Source: Streptomyces cinerochromogenes (GTDB lineage Bacteria > Actinomycetota > Actinomycetes > Streptomycetales > Streptomycetaceae). Taken from it: a DNA stretch of 64,000 nucleotides. The notes under the pieces were generated by a model that saw nothing but the letters and a program-made list of their open reading frames with translations, ran no database searches and was not told the origin of the DNA. Of this stretch, positions 51,329-59,521 are shown piece after piece. Positions within the stretch are counted from its first letter, which is position 1, and each line of letters begins with the position of its first letter. The stretch lies in NCBI RefSeq assembly GCF_014648635.1, contig NZ_BMRM01000014.1, positions 213,466 to 277,465 of the forward strand, in the 5' to 3' direction. Position numbers and translations under genes: made by a program.

Positions 51329-51451
51329 CCGCGCACCCCTTCCGATCATCCGATGACACAACGAGAACACATCGACCGGCCCCGGGACAAGGGGATCCTG
51401 TCCGCGTGTCAGCTTCCGCCGGGCCGGCGCGGGCGGCCGGCCCGCCCCGCG

Positions 51452-51546
51452 CCCACCACCGTTCGGACGACCGCACCCACCACCGTTCGGACGACCGCAC
51501 CCACACCGTTCGGACGGCCTCGCCCACCACCGTTCGCACAACTTTG
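51452..51546. repeat. Four 24-bp tandem repeats
   Basis: Units start at 51452, 51476, 51500 and 51523; the first two are identical (CCCACCACCGTTCGGACGAC plus CGCA), the third is one base shorter and the fourth is diverged. They are followed by three close CCCATGG-containing copies (about 51583-51612). The 490 bp between the phosphoesterase and the ATP-grasp gene contain no credible gene; a weak -10-like TATGAT (51694-51699) may belong to the promoter of the ATP-grasp gene. Confidence 0.75.
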
Positions 51547-51818
51547 CCCGTGGCGTTGCCCACGGCGTTTCCCGTGACGCCGCCCATGGCCTCCCCATGG
51601 CTTCCCCATGGCTCTTCCCCTGACCATGTCCATGGTCGGACGGGGCCGGAAATCCGTAACACCCGCGTTGCACGAGGGGCCCCGGGAAAGCCGTATGATC
51701 GCCCCGACACCAGCGCCCTCAACTCCCCTTCGAACGGGGCCGTTTGGTGACCCTTCCTGCCACCTGCCCGGGCACGGGCCGCTCCGCCCTGCCCGCACAC
51801 CCCCGAAAGGCGGCCCGC

Positions 51819-52931
51819 ATGCCCTCTCGCGTACGCGTCTGGCTCAACCGCACGTACGCGGAGAACGTGTTCTTCATGGATCAGCTGCGGAGAAATCCCA
51901 GCGATCGCGCGGTGGAGATCCATGCCACGCACGGCGACCCCGACTCGCCGGTGCTGGCCGCCGCCGACACCGCCGACCTGGAGCCGGAGGGCCTGTCCCC
52001 GGCCGCGTACGTCGAGTACGCCCTCGACCAGTGCGTCCGGCGCGGCATCGACGTGTTCGTGCCCCGGCTGCACCAGGCGGCGATCGTGGCGCACCGCGCC
52101 GAGTTCGCCGCGGCCGGTACGGCGCTGCTGGCGCCGACGCCCGAGGCGGTCGCCGTCTTCGAGGACAAGGCGACCGCGTACGAGGCGGTGCGCTCGGTGG
52201 GTGTCCCCGTCCCGCCGTGGCACCGGGTCCGGACGGCGGACGAGCTCCTCGCGGCCGTGGAGGAGTTGGAGGCGGCCGGGCACCGGGTGTGCTTCAAGCC
52301 CGCCGCCGGCGCGGGCGGGGTGGGCTTCCGGGTGATCACCCGGTCCCCCTTCTCGCTCGCGCACCTGAACGGCTTTCCCGGCCCCCACGTCCAGCTGGAC
52401 CTGGTGCTCGACGCGCTGCGGCGGGCCGAGGCCCCCGTGGACTGGCTGGTGATGCCGCGCCTGGAGCAGCCGGAGGTGTCCGTCGACTGCCTGACCGGGC
52501 CGGACAACCGGGTACGGCTCGCGGTGGGCCGCACCAAGAACGGCCGCCGCCGGGGCTTCACCCTGGACGAGCGGTGGCTGGCGCCGGCCCGGCTGATCGC
52601 GGAGGGCTTCGGGCTGCATCACCTGTCCAACATCCAGTTCCGCATGCTCGGTGACCGCCCGGTGCTGCTGGACGTCAACACGAGGCCCGCGGGCGGGCTG
52701 CACCAGCTGTCGCTCTGTGGGGTGAACGCGCCCTGGGCGGCGGTGCGGTTGGCGCTGGGCGAGGATCCCGGGGTGATCGAGCCGCCGTTCCTGGGGCAGG
52801 ACTACACGGTGGTGTCGGGTCCGCGCCCGCTGTCGCCCGCGGCGCTTCCGCGGCAGAGGGGTGGTGCGGCCGACGTGTTGCTGCCTGCCGTACCCGCGCC
52901 CGTGCAGGCGGCTCAGGCGCTGCCGCTCTAG
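51819..52931 (+). CDS. ATP-grasp domain protein, possible amide ligase
   Basis: This 370-residue protein has a pre-ATP-grasp N-terminal domain (VRVWLNRTYAENVFFMDQLRRN; an ancient Rossmann-like part to about residue 105) and an ATP-grasp fold (AVFEDKATAYEAVRSVGVPVPPWHRV; CFKPAAGAGGVGFRVI; metal-binding end LLDVNTRPAGGLHQLSL). Such enzymes join a carboxylate to an amine or thiol through an acyl phosphate, as in carbamoyl-phosphate synthase-like or peptide-tailoring ligases. The substrate is unknown; no peptide precursor or biosynthetic genes are nearby. ATG 51819 follows GAAAGG. Confidence 0.78.
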   Translation: MPSRVRVWLNRTYAENVFFMDQLRRNPSDRAVEIHATHGDPDSPVLAAADTADLEPEGLSPAAYVEYALDQCVRRGIDVFVPRLHQAAIVAHRAEFAAAGTALLAPTPEAVAVFEDKATAYEAVRSVGVPVPPWHRVRTADELLAAVEELEAAGHRVCFKPAAGAGGVGFRVITRSPFSLAHLNGFPGPHVQLDLVLDALRRAEAPVDWLVMPRLEQPEVSVDCLTGPDNRVRLAVGRTKNGRRRGFTLDERWLAPARLIAEGFGLHHLSNIQFRMLGDRPVLLDVNTRPAGGLHQLSLCGVNAPWAAVRLALGEDPGVIEPPFLGQDYTVVSGPRPLSPAALPRQRGGAADVLLPAVPAPVQAAQALPL

Positions 52932-52938
52932 GAACGCA

Positions 52939-52972
52939 ACGGCGGCGGGCCGCCCGGCGGGCGGCCCGCCGT
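52939..52972. terminator. Bidirectional hairpin terminator
   Basis: ACGGCGGCGGGCCGCC and GGGCGGCCCGCCGT pair around a CGGC loop, with a small bulge. It lies between the convergent ATP-grasp and GH4 genes, five to ten bases from each stop codon. Confidence 0.7.
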
Positions 52973-52974
52973 CC

Positions 52975-54312
52975 TCATCCGAGGTACGCCAGGCCGGGGT
53001 GGACCTCGGTGTAGCGCTCGACCAGCCGGCGGGCCACCGTGACCGAGTCGACCAGCGGGTGCAGGGCGAAGGCCTTCACGGCGGTCGACCGGGAACCGGA
53101 CTCGGCGGCGGCCAGCACCTCGCGCTCGACGGCCTTGACCGAGCACACCAGGCCGGTGGCGTGCGCGGGCAGCGGGTCGGCGGCGAGCGGGTGGGCGCCG
53201 CTCGCGTCGACCAGGCAGGGGACCTCGACGACCGCATCGGCGTCCAGGACGGACAGGGTGGAGCGGTTGCGGACGTTGAGGATCAGGGTGGCCCGCTCGT
53301 CGCGGGCGATGGCCCGCATCAGCGCCAGGGCGACCTTCTCGTACCCGCCGGACAGGTCCTCGGCCTCGCGTTCGCCCGCGCCGGCGCTCTCCCGGTTCTC
53401 GGCCATGTAGGTCGCCTCGCGTTCGGCGCGGGTGCGGTCCCAGGCGTCCAGGGCGGAGCGGCCGGGGTCGGCCGCCTCCTCGTAGAACCGGGCCTGCTGG
53501 TCGCGCAGGAAGGCACCCCGGGTCCGCTCGGCCTCCTGGTAGGCGCGGACGGTCTCCCGGTTGAAGTAGTAGTAATGCAGGTACTCGTTGGGGATCGCGC
53601 CGAGGGAGCGCAGCCAGTCGGCGCCGAACAGCCTGCCCTCCTCGAAGGAGCCGAGCAGGGCGGGGTCGTCCAGCAGGCGCGGCAGTTCGTCGCGTCCGGC
53701 GACCCGGAGGCCGCGTACCCAGCCGAGGTGGTTGAGGCCGACGTAGTCGACGAAGGCCTCGCCCGGGTCGGCGCCGAGGACGCGGGCGACGCGGCGGCCG
53801 AGGCCCACCGGCGAGTCGCAGATACCGATGACGCGGTCGCCGAGGTGGCGGGACATGGCCTCGGTGACCAGGCCGGCCGGGTTGGTGAAGTTGATGACCC
53901 AGGCGTCCGGGGCGAGGCGGGCCACGCGCCGGGCGATGTCGACGGCGACGGGTACCGTGCGCAGCCCGTAGGCGATCCCGCCCGCGCCGACGGTCTCCTG
54001 GCCCAGCACGCCCTCCGTGAGCGCGACGCGTTCGTCCTCCGCCCTTCCCTCCAGGCCGCCGACGCGGATCGCGGAGAAGACGAAGCCGGCGCCGCGCAGG
54101 GCCTCGTCCAGGTCGGTGGTGGCGGTCACCGTGGGCGCGTCGGGGATCCCGGCGGCCTGCTCGGCCAGGACCCGGCTCACCGCACGGAGCCGGCGCTCGT
54201 CCAGGTCGTGCAGTACGACCTCGGTGACCCGCCCCTCGGCACGGTCGGTCAACAGCGCGCCGTACACCAGGGGAACCCGGAATCCGCCGCCGCCCAGAAT
54301 CGTCAGCCTCAC
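52975..54312 (-). CDS. GH4 family 6-phospho-beta-glucosidase-like enzyme
   Basis: This 445-residue NAD+- and metal-dependent glycosidase of family GH4 has the N-terminal Rossmann motif LTILGGGGFRVP, NFTNPAGLVTEAM, the metal-binding GICDSPVGLGRR (Cys) and VGLNHLGWVRGL (His), all typical of 6-phospho-beta-glucosidases. It would cleave phosphorylated or free beta-glucosides in the cytoplasm by a redox elimination route. GTG 54312 is chosen because AAAGG lies seven bases upstream; GTG 54330 is an alternative. It is not in an operon with transport genes. Together with the GH16 enzyme next door it points to beta-glucan use. Confidence 0.88.
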   Translation of the reverse strand: MRLTILGGGGFRVPLVYGALLTDRAEGRVTEVVLHDLDERRLRAVSRVLAEQAAGIPDAPTVTATTDLDEALRGAGFVFSAIRVGGLEGRAEDERVALTEGVLGQETVGAGGIAYGLRTVPVAVDIARRVARLAPDAWVINFTNPAGLVTEAMSRHLGDRVIGICDSPVGLGRRVARVLGADPGEAFVDYVGLNHLGWVRGLRVAGRDELPRLLDDPALLGSFEEGRLFGADWLRSLGAIPNEYLHYYYFNRETVRAYQEAERTRGAFLRDQQARFYEEAADPGRSALDAWDRTRAEREATYMAENRESAGAGEREAEDLSGGYEKVALALMRAIARDERATLILNVRNRSTLSVLDADAVVEVPCLVDASGAHPLAADPLPAHATGLVCSVKAVEREVLAAAESGSRSTAVKAFALHPLVDSVTVARRLVERYTEVHPGLAYLG

Positions 54313-54588
54313 GCCCGCACCTTTCTTCACGCCTGCACCCTTCTAGCAGACCCGCGCGGGGCGCGGCGCGCCAGCACGGCGATCACACACCGGCACAGCG
54401 ATCACGCACACGGCACACCGTCCCGCACGAGCCCGGGAACGGTGACCCGTGGGCCGGCACCTGATCCCACGCCACCCCCGCCCTCGTCGATGTGGCGGCC
54501 GCCCGGTGAGGCGCACGGTCTGAGCGGATACGGGCGGCTTCACCACGTGAACTCCGTGTCCGCACAAGGACTTTCCTCGCTTCAAGGG

Positions 54589-54617
54589 TTGACGGTCACC
54601 GGGGCGGGGAGCACATT
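54589..54617 (+). promoter_or_regulatory. Predicted promoter of the GH16 gene
   Basis: TTGACG (54589-54594) and CACATT (54612-54617) are 17 bp apart. The implied transcription start near 54625 lies immediately before the first of two CebR-like operators, so repression by blocking initiation or elongation is likely. The gap from 54313 to here shows no gene. Confidence 0.5.
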
Positions 54618-54627
54618 GGCGACATCT

Positions 54628-54663
54628 TGAGAGCGCTCTCAGACAAGCGTGGGAGCGCTCTCA
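54628..54663 (+). promoter_or_regulatory. Two CebR-like operators (LacI-type boxes)
   Basis: TGAGAGCGCTCTCA (54628-54641) is a perfect palindrome and TGGGAGCGCTCTCA (54650-54663) a near-perfect one; their starts are 22 bp apart, about two helical turns. Both match the 14-bp CebR box TGGGAGCGCTCCCA used for cello-oligosaccharide-induced genes in Streptomyces. They sit just downstream of the predicted promoter and 38 bp before the GH16 start. Confidence 0.85.
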
Positions 54664-54701
54664 CCCACCTCCCGCACCCTCCCGTACCCGAGAGGCTCCC
54701 C

Positions 54702-56096
54702 ATGAGCGCATCCTCCGGCATTCCCAGACCCCGCCCGCTGCGCCGCGCGTTCGTCGCCGTCGCCGCCACCCTCGGCCTCGCCGCGGCCCTCGCCACGGCA
54801 GCCACCGCGCCCGCCGACGCCTCCGCGCCCACCCCGCCCTCGGGGTGGACGCAGGTCTTCGTGGACGACTTCAACGGTGCGGCCGGCTCCGGCGTGAACA
54901 CCGCGAACTGGCAGTACGACACCGGGACGTCGTACCCCGGCGGCGCCGCCAACTGGGGCACCGGCGAGGTCGAGACGATGACGTCGAGCACCAGCAACGT
55001 CTCCCTGGACGGCAACGGCAACCTGCTCATCACCCCGCGCCGCGACTCCGCCGGCCGCTGGACCTCCGGCCGGATCGAGACCACCCGCACCGACTTCCAG
55101 CCCCCGGCGGGCGGAAAGCTGCGCGTGCAGGCGCGGATCCAGATGCCCAACGTCACCGGCGCGGCGGCGAAGGGCTACTGGCCGGCGTTCTGGATGCTCG
55201 GCGCGCCGTTCCGCGGCAACTACTGGAACTGGCCGAGCATCGGCGAGCTGGACATCATGGAGAACGTCCAGGGCCTGAACACCGACTGGGCCACCATGCA
55301 CTGCGGCACCAACCCGGGCGGTCCGTGCAACGAGACCTCCGGCATCGGCAACTCCACTTCCTGCACCGGCACCACCTGCCAGGCCGGCTTCCACACCTAC
55401 GCGATGGAGTGGGACCGCTCGACCAGCCCGGAGGAGATCCGCTTCTCCCTCGACGGCGTCACCTTCCACACGGTGCGGGCCAACCAGGTCGACGCGACGA
55501 CCTGGGCGAACGCCACCAACCACGGCTACTTCGTCATCCTCAACGTCGCGATGGGCGGCGGCTTCCCTGACGCGTTCGGCGGCGGCCCGGACAGCGGGAC
55601 CGAGCCGGGCCACCCGATGGCCGTCGACTACGTGCAGGTCCTGCAGTCCTCCGGCGGCGGCACCACTCCCCCGCCGTCCGGCAACCGGGACGCCTACAGC
55701 GCCATCCAGGCCGAGTCCTACGACGGCCAGTCCGGCGTCGTGGCGGAGACCACCACGGACACCGGCGGCGGCCAGGACATCGGGTCCCTCGCCAACGGCG
55801 ACTGGGCGCTGTACAAGGGCGTCGACTTCGGCTCGACGGCGGCCAAGCAGTTCTACGCGCGCGTCGCGAGCGGCGCCGCGAGCGGGGTCAGCGGTCTGGT
55901 CGAGGTACGCCTGGACAGCCGTGGCAACGCGCCCGTCGGCAGCTTCGCCGTGGCGAACACCGGCGGTTGGCAGTCCTGGCGGACGGTCCCGGCCAACATC
56001 GGCGCGGTGACCGGCACGCACGACGTCTACCTCACCTTCACCAGCGGCCAGCCGGCCGACTTCGTGAACGTGAACTGGTTCGACTTCGGTCACTGA
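54702..56096 (+). CDS. Secreted GH16 endo-beta-1,3-glucanase with C-terminal CBM6
   Basis: This 464-residue exported enzyme has a Sec signal (RRAFVAVAATLGLAAALATA, cleavage near ADA, about residue 40), a GH16 beta-jelly-roll with the catalytic GELDIMEN motif (ExDxxE, about residue 182), and after a short Pro/Gly linker a CBM6-like module (IQAESYDGQSGVVAETTTDTGGGQDIGSL to NWFDFGH, about residues 335-464). It should cut laminarin-type beta-1,3-glucan. ATG 54702 is used because the signal peptide begins there. Two CebR boxes upstream suggest induction by cello- or laminari-oligosaccharides. It is monocistronic. Confidence 0.93.
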   Translation: MSASSGIPRPRPLRRAFVAVAATLGLAAALATAATAPADASAPTPPSGWTQVFVDDFNGAAGSGVNTANWQYDTGTSYPGGAANWGTGEVETMTSSTSNVSLDGNGNLLITPRRDSAGRWTSGRIETTRTDFQPPAGGKLRVQARIQMPNVTGAAAKGYWPAFWMLGAPFRGNYWNWPSIGELDIMENVQGLNTDWATMHCGTNPGGPCNETSGIGNSTSCTGTTCQAGFHTYAMEWDRSTSPEEIRFSLDGVTFHTVRANQVDATTWANATNHGYFVILNVAMGGGFPDAFGGGPDSGTEPGHPMAVDYVQVLQSSGGGTTPPPSGNRDAYSAIQAESYDGQSGVVAETTTDTGGGQDIGSLANGDWALYKGVDFGSTAAKQFYARVASGAASGVSGLVEVRLDSRGNAPVGSFAVANTGGWQSWRTVPANIGAVTGTHDVYLTFTSGQPADFVNVNWFDFGH

Positions 56097-56265
56097 GCGC
56101 GCCGGCGGCGCCTGATGCCGCTCCTGCCCCGCCCCTCGGGCCTGCCCCGCTCCTCGGGCCTGGTCCGCCCTTCGTGCCGCACCGTGCCCGGCGGGCGGGG
56201 CGGGCGTCCAGGCCGTGGACCCCGCCCCGCGCCGACGAGGGCAGCCAGGGCCGGGCCGCCGGGCG

Positions 56266-57282
56266 TCACCGCAGCTCCGCCCGGAACCCCACCGGCGTCT
56301 GCCCGGTGTGCAGGTGGAAGAACTTGGAGAAGTTCGCCGCGTCGGGGAAGCCCACGGCCACCCCGACGCGGCCGATGGGCAGGTCGGTGTGGGCGAGGAG
56401 GCGTTTGGCCTCCAGGACGACCCGTTTGTCGATGAAGCCCTTCGGCGTCTCGCCGGTGGCCGCGCGGACGGCGCGGACCAGGGTGCGGCGGGAGTAACCC
56501 AGGGCGTCGGCGTAGGCGCTGACGCTGTGGTTGGTGGCGAAGCCCCGCTCGACCGCGTCCCGGAAGCGGGTGAAGGTGCTGTCGGTGTGCCCGCGTGAGG
56601 TCTCCGCCGAGCTGGCGGCGAGGTGGGCGAGGCGCAGCAGGGCCGCGGTCAGGGTGTGCCTCAGGACGGCCGTGTGCAGGCTGAGCGGGAGCGTGGCGGT
56701 GTCCTCGTACTCGCGGCGCAGCTGGTCGAGGGCCGCCCGGAGCGCGGTGAGCTGCGCCGGATCGGGGTGCAGCAGCGGCGGCAGGTCGTAGCGGTACAGG
56801 CCGGTGGCCTCGACGGTGGCGCGGGGCAGGAAGCCGGGCTGCATGGTCAGGACGGTTCCGCGGTACACGGACTCGCGGGAGAACCGGTGGACCTGTCCGG
56901 GGCGGATCCACAGCAGGTCACCGGCGTCGGCCTGGTACTCGGCGAAGTCGATCATGTGCCGTACGGGGCCGTCGGTGAAGAGCATGACCACGTGGAAGTC
57001 GATGCGGTGGACGCGGTGCAGGGGGGCGTCGGCGTGCCAGGTGTGGTCGGTGCCCATGGGGCCGATCTGCATGCCGACGCCACCGACGGCCAGTTCGGCC
57101 GGGAAGGGGAAGGTTCTGATCCCGTCACCCTGGGCCTGGCCTGCGTCACCACGGGCCCGGCCCCTGTCATCACCGGTCTGGCTCCTGCCGCCGCCGGTCT
57201 GGCCCCTGTCACCACCGGCTCGGCCCCTGTCGCCGCCGCCGCGGACTCTGCCGTCGTCACCTTGGTCCCTTATAGCCGCCAT
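56266..57282 (-). CDS. AraC family regulator with a heptapeptide-repeat N-terminus
   Basis: This 338-residue regulator has a cupin-like ligand domain (HTWHADAPLHRVHRIDFHVVMLFTDG, DAGDLLWIRPGQVHRFS) and a C-terminal AraC DNA-binding domain with two HTHs (SVSAYADALGYSRRTLVRAVRAATG; GRVGVAVGFPDAANFSKFFHLHTGQTPVGFRAEL). Unusually, residues 17-51 are five seven-residue repeats rich in Gly, Asp and Arg, absent from typical relatives. ATG 57282 is preceded by AAAAGG at a short distance; a start after the repeats cannot be excluded. It is divergent from tkt and may sense a sugar, but the ligand is unknown. Confidence 0.85.
   Translation of the reverse strand: MAAIRDQGDDGRVRGGGDRGRAGGDRGQTGGGRSQTGDDRGRARGDAGQAQGDGIRTFPFPAELAVGGVGMQIGPMGTDHTWHADAPLHRVHRIDFHVVMLFTDGPVRHMIDFAEYQADAGDLLWIRPGQVHRFSRESVYRGTVLTMQPGFLPRATVEATGLYRYDLPPLLHPDPAQLTALRAALDQLRREYEDTATLPLSLHTAVLRHTLTAALLRLAHLAASSAETSRGHTDSTFTRFRDAVERGFATNHSVSAYADALGYSRRTLVRAVRAATGETPKGFIDKRVVLEAKRLLAHTDLPIGRVGVAVGFPDAANFSKFFHLHTGQTPVGFRAELR
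57130..57234 (-). repeat. Five 21-bp coding repeats in the AraC gene
   Basis: Exactly 105 bp consist of five 21-bp units (variants of CCTGTCACCACCGGTCTGGC on the plus strand) that encode the heptads GDRGRAG, GDRGQTG, GGRSQTG, DDRGRAR and GDAGQAQ. The period is a multiple of three, so copy-number changes would keep the frame. Confidence 0.75.
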
Positions 57283-57360
57283 GTCCTTTTCGTGCCGTCC
57301 CTGTCGCGTGATCACTGTCCCAGATTCACCACAGGCTGACACACCCCGACCTTTCCTCGA

Positions 57361-57375
57361 AAAAGTCAGACTTTT
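57361..57375. promoter_or_regulatory. AT-rich palindrome upstream of tkt
   Basis: AAAAGT-CAG-ACTTTT (57361-57375) is a perfect inverted repeat in a strikingly AT-rich island for this genome, followed by TTAAGTTTG. It lies 54 bp before the tkt start and 78 bp before the divergent AraC start, a good place for a promoter and an operator of the pentose-phosphate operon. Confidence 0.5.
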
Positions 57376-57428
57376 AAGTTTGAACGCGTCCGGCCAGCCA
57401 TCCCGTACTGAACGAGGACTTCTTGAAG

Positions 57429-59504
57429 ATGACCACGCAGACTTCCGACAGCTTCGAGTGGACCGACCTCGACCGGCGCGCCGTGGACACCGCCCGACTC
57501 CTGGCGGCCGACGCGGTGCAGAAGGTGGGCAACGGACACCCGGGCACCGCGATGAGCCTGGCTCCTGCCGCGTACACGATCTTTCAGAAGGTGATGCGAC
57601 ACGACCCGGCCGACCCCGAGTGGACCGGCCGTGACCGTTTCGTCCTCTCTCCCGGTCACACCTCGCTGACCCTCTACACGCAGCTGTTCCTCGCCGGGTA
57701 CGAGCTGGAACTGGACGACCTGAAGGCCTTCCGCACCCATGGCTCGAAGACGCCGGGCCACCCCGAGTACGGGCACACCGCCGGTGTGGAGACCACCACC
57801 GGCCCGCTCGGCCAGGGCCTCGCGAACGCCGTCGGCATGGCGATGGCCGCCCGCTACGAGCGCGGCCTGTTCGACCCGGAGGCCCCCGAGGGCACCTCCC
57901 CCTTCGACCACACCGTCTGGGCGATCGTCTCCGACGGCGACCTGGAGGAGGGTGTCTCCGCCGAGGCCTCGTCCCTGGCCGGCCACCAGAAGCTCGGCAA
58001 CCTGGTCTTCCTCTACGACGACAACCACATCTCCATCGAGGGCGACACCGCGACCGCCTTCTCCGAGGACGTGCTGAAGCGGTACGAGGCCTACGGCTGG
58101 CACGTGCAGCGGATCGAGCCGGAGGAGAACGGCGACGTCGACGTGCACGCGCTGTACGCGGCCCTGAAGGCCGCCCAGGCCGAGACCGAGCGGCCGTCGA
58201 TCATCGCGATGCGCACGATCATCGCCTGGCCCGCCCCGAACGCCCGGAACACCGAGGCCTCCCACGGCTCCGCGCTCGGCGCCGAGGAGATCGCCGCCAC
58301 CAAGCGCGTCCTCGGCTTCGACCCCGAGCGGACCTTCGAGGTGGCCGACGAGGTCCTCAGGCACACCCGGCGGGCCCTGGACCGGGGCGCCGAGGCGCAC
58401 GCGGCCTGGGACAAGCGGATCGCCGAGTGGCGCGCCGCCCAGCCCGAGCGGGCCGCCCTCTTCGACCGCGTCGCCAAGGGCGAGCTGCCCGAGGGCTGGG
58501 AGGACAGCCTCCCGGTCTTCGAGGAGGGCAGGTCGGTCGCCACCCGCGCCGCCTCCGGCAAGGTGCTGCAGGCGCTCGGCCCGGTCCTGCCGGAGCTGTG
58601 GGGCGGCTCCGCCGACCTCGCCGGCTCGAACAACACCACCATCGACAAGACCAGCTCCTTCCTGCCGAAGGGCAACCCGCTGCCCGAGGCCGACCCGTAC
58701 GGCCGTACCGTGCACTTCGGCATCCGCGAGTTCTCCATGGCCGCGGAGATGAACGGCATCGCCCTGCACGGCAACACCCGGATCTACGGCGGCACCTTCC
58801 TCGTCTTCTCCGACTACATGCGCAACGCGGTCCGCATGTCGGCGCTGATGCAGCTCCCGGTGACGTACGTGTGGACGCACGACTCCATCGGCCTCGGCGA
58901 GGACGGCCCCACCCACCAGCCGGTCGAGCACCTGGCCTCGCTGCGCGCGATCCCGGGTCTGAACGTCGTCCGCCCGGCGGACGCCAACGAGACCGCGATC
59001 GCCTGGGCCGAGATCCTGAAGAGGCACGCCACGCACCCCGCCCCGCACGGGCTCGCGCTCACCCGCCAGGGCGTGCCGGTGTACGCGCCGAACGAGGACG
59101 CGGCCAGGGGCGGCTACGTACTGCGCGAGTCCTCGACGGAGGTCCCGGAGGTGATCATCATCGCGACGGGCTCCGAGGTGCAGCTGGCCGTGGCCGCGCG
59201 CGAGCGGCTGGAGGCCGAGGGGATCGGAACGCGGGTGGTGTCCATGCCGTCCGTGGAGTGGTTCGAGGAGCAGCCGCGCGAGTACCGCGAGCGGGTGCTG
59301 CCGCCGGCCGTGAAGGCCCGGGTCGCGGTCGAGGCCGGTATCGCCCTGACCTGGTACCGCTACGTCGGTGACGCGGGACGCATCGTCTCGCTGGAGCACT
59401 TCGGCGCCTCCGCCGACGCGAAGACCCTGTTCGCCGAGTTCGGCTTCACCCCCGAGAACGTCGCCGCCGTGGCCCGCGAGTCGCTGGCCGCCGCGCGCGC
59501 CTGA
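57429..59504 (+). CDS. tkt: Transketolase
   Basis: This 691-residue thiamine-diphosphate enzyme exchanges two-carbon units between ketose and aldose phosphates in the pentose-phosphate pathway. It shows GNGHPGTAMSL, SPGHTSLTLY, the ThDP/Mg motif DGDLEEGVSAEASSLAG through DDNHISIEG, and the catalytic Glu region HFGIREFSMAAEMNG. The length is normal. ATG 57429 follows GAGGA by about ten bases; a TTG at 57423 is the alternative. It is the first gene of tkt-tal-zwf-opcA-pgi, 17 bp before tal. From memory, streptomycetes often have a second copy of this cluster elsewhere. Confidence 0.96.
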   Translation: MTTQTSDSFEWTDLDRRAVDTARLLAADAVQKVGNGHPGTAMSLAPAAYTIFQKVMRHDPADPEWTGRDRFVLSPGHTSLTLYTQLFLAGYELELDDLKAFRTHGSKTPGHPEYGHTAGVETTTGPLGQGLANAVGMAMAARYERGLFDPEAPEGTSPFDHTVWAIVSDGDLEEGVSAEASSLAGHQKLGNLVFLYDDNHISIEGDTATAFSEDVLKRYEAYGWHVQRIEPEENGDVDVHALYAALKAAQAETERPSIIAMRTIIAWPAPNARNTEASHGSALGAEEIAATKRVLGFDPERTFEVADEVLRHTRRALDRGAEAHAAWDKRIAEWRAAQPERAALFDRVAKGELPEGWEDSLPVFEEGRSVATRAASGKVLQALGPVLPELWGGSADLAGSNNTTIDKTSSFLPKGNPLPEADPYGRTVHFGIREFSMAAEMNGIALHGNTRIYGGTFLVFSDYMRNAVRMSALMQLPVTYVWTHDSIGLGEDGPTHQPVEHLASLRAIPGLNVVRPADANETAIAWAEILKRHATHPAPHGLALTRQGVPVYAPNEDAARGGYVLRESSTEVPEVIIIATGSEVQLAVAARERLEAEGIGTRVVSMPSVEWFEEQPREYRERVLPPAVKARVAVEAGIALTWYRYVGDAGRIVSLEHFGASADAKTLFAEFGFTPENVAAVARESLAAARA

Positions 59505-59521
59505 CACCGACACAGAGAAAG

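Noticed and set aside
51406..51750. Open frame through the 24-bp repeats with periodic Arg-Ser-Asp-Asp-Arg-Thr-His
   Set aside because: The periodicity follows from the DNA repeat; there is no ribosome-binding site and no similarity.
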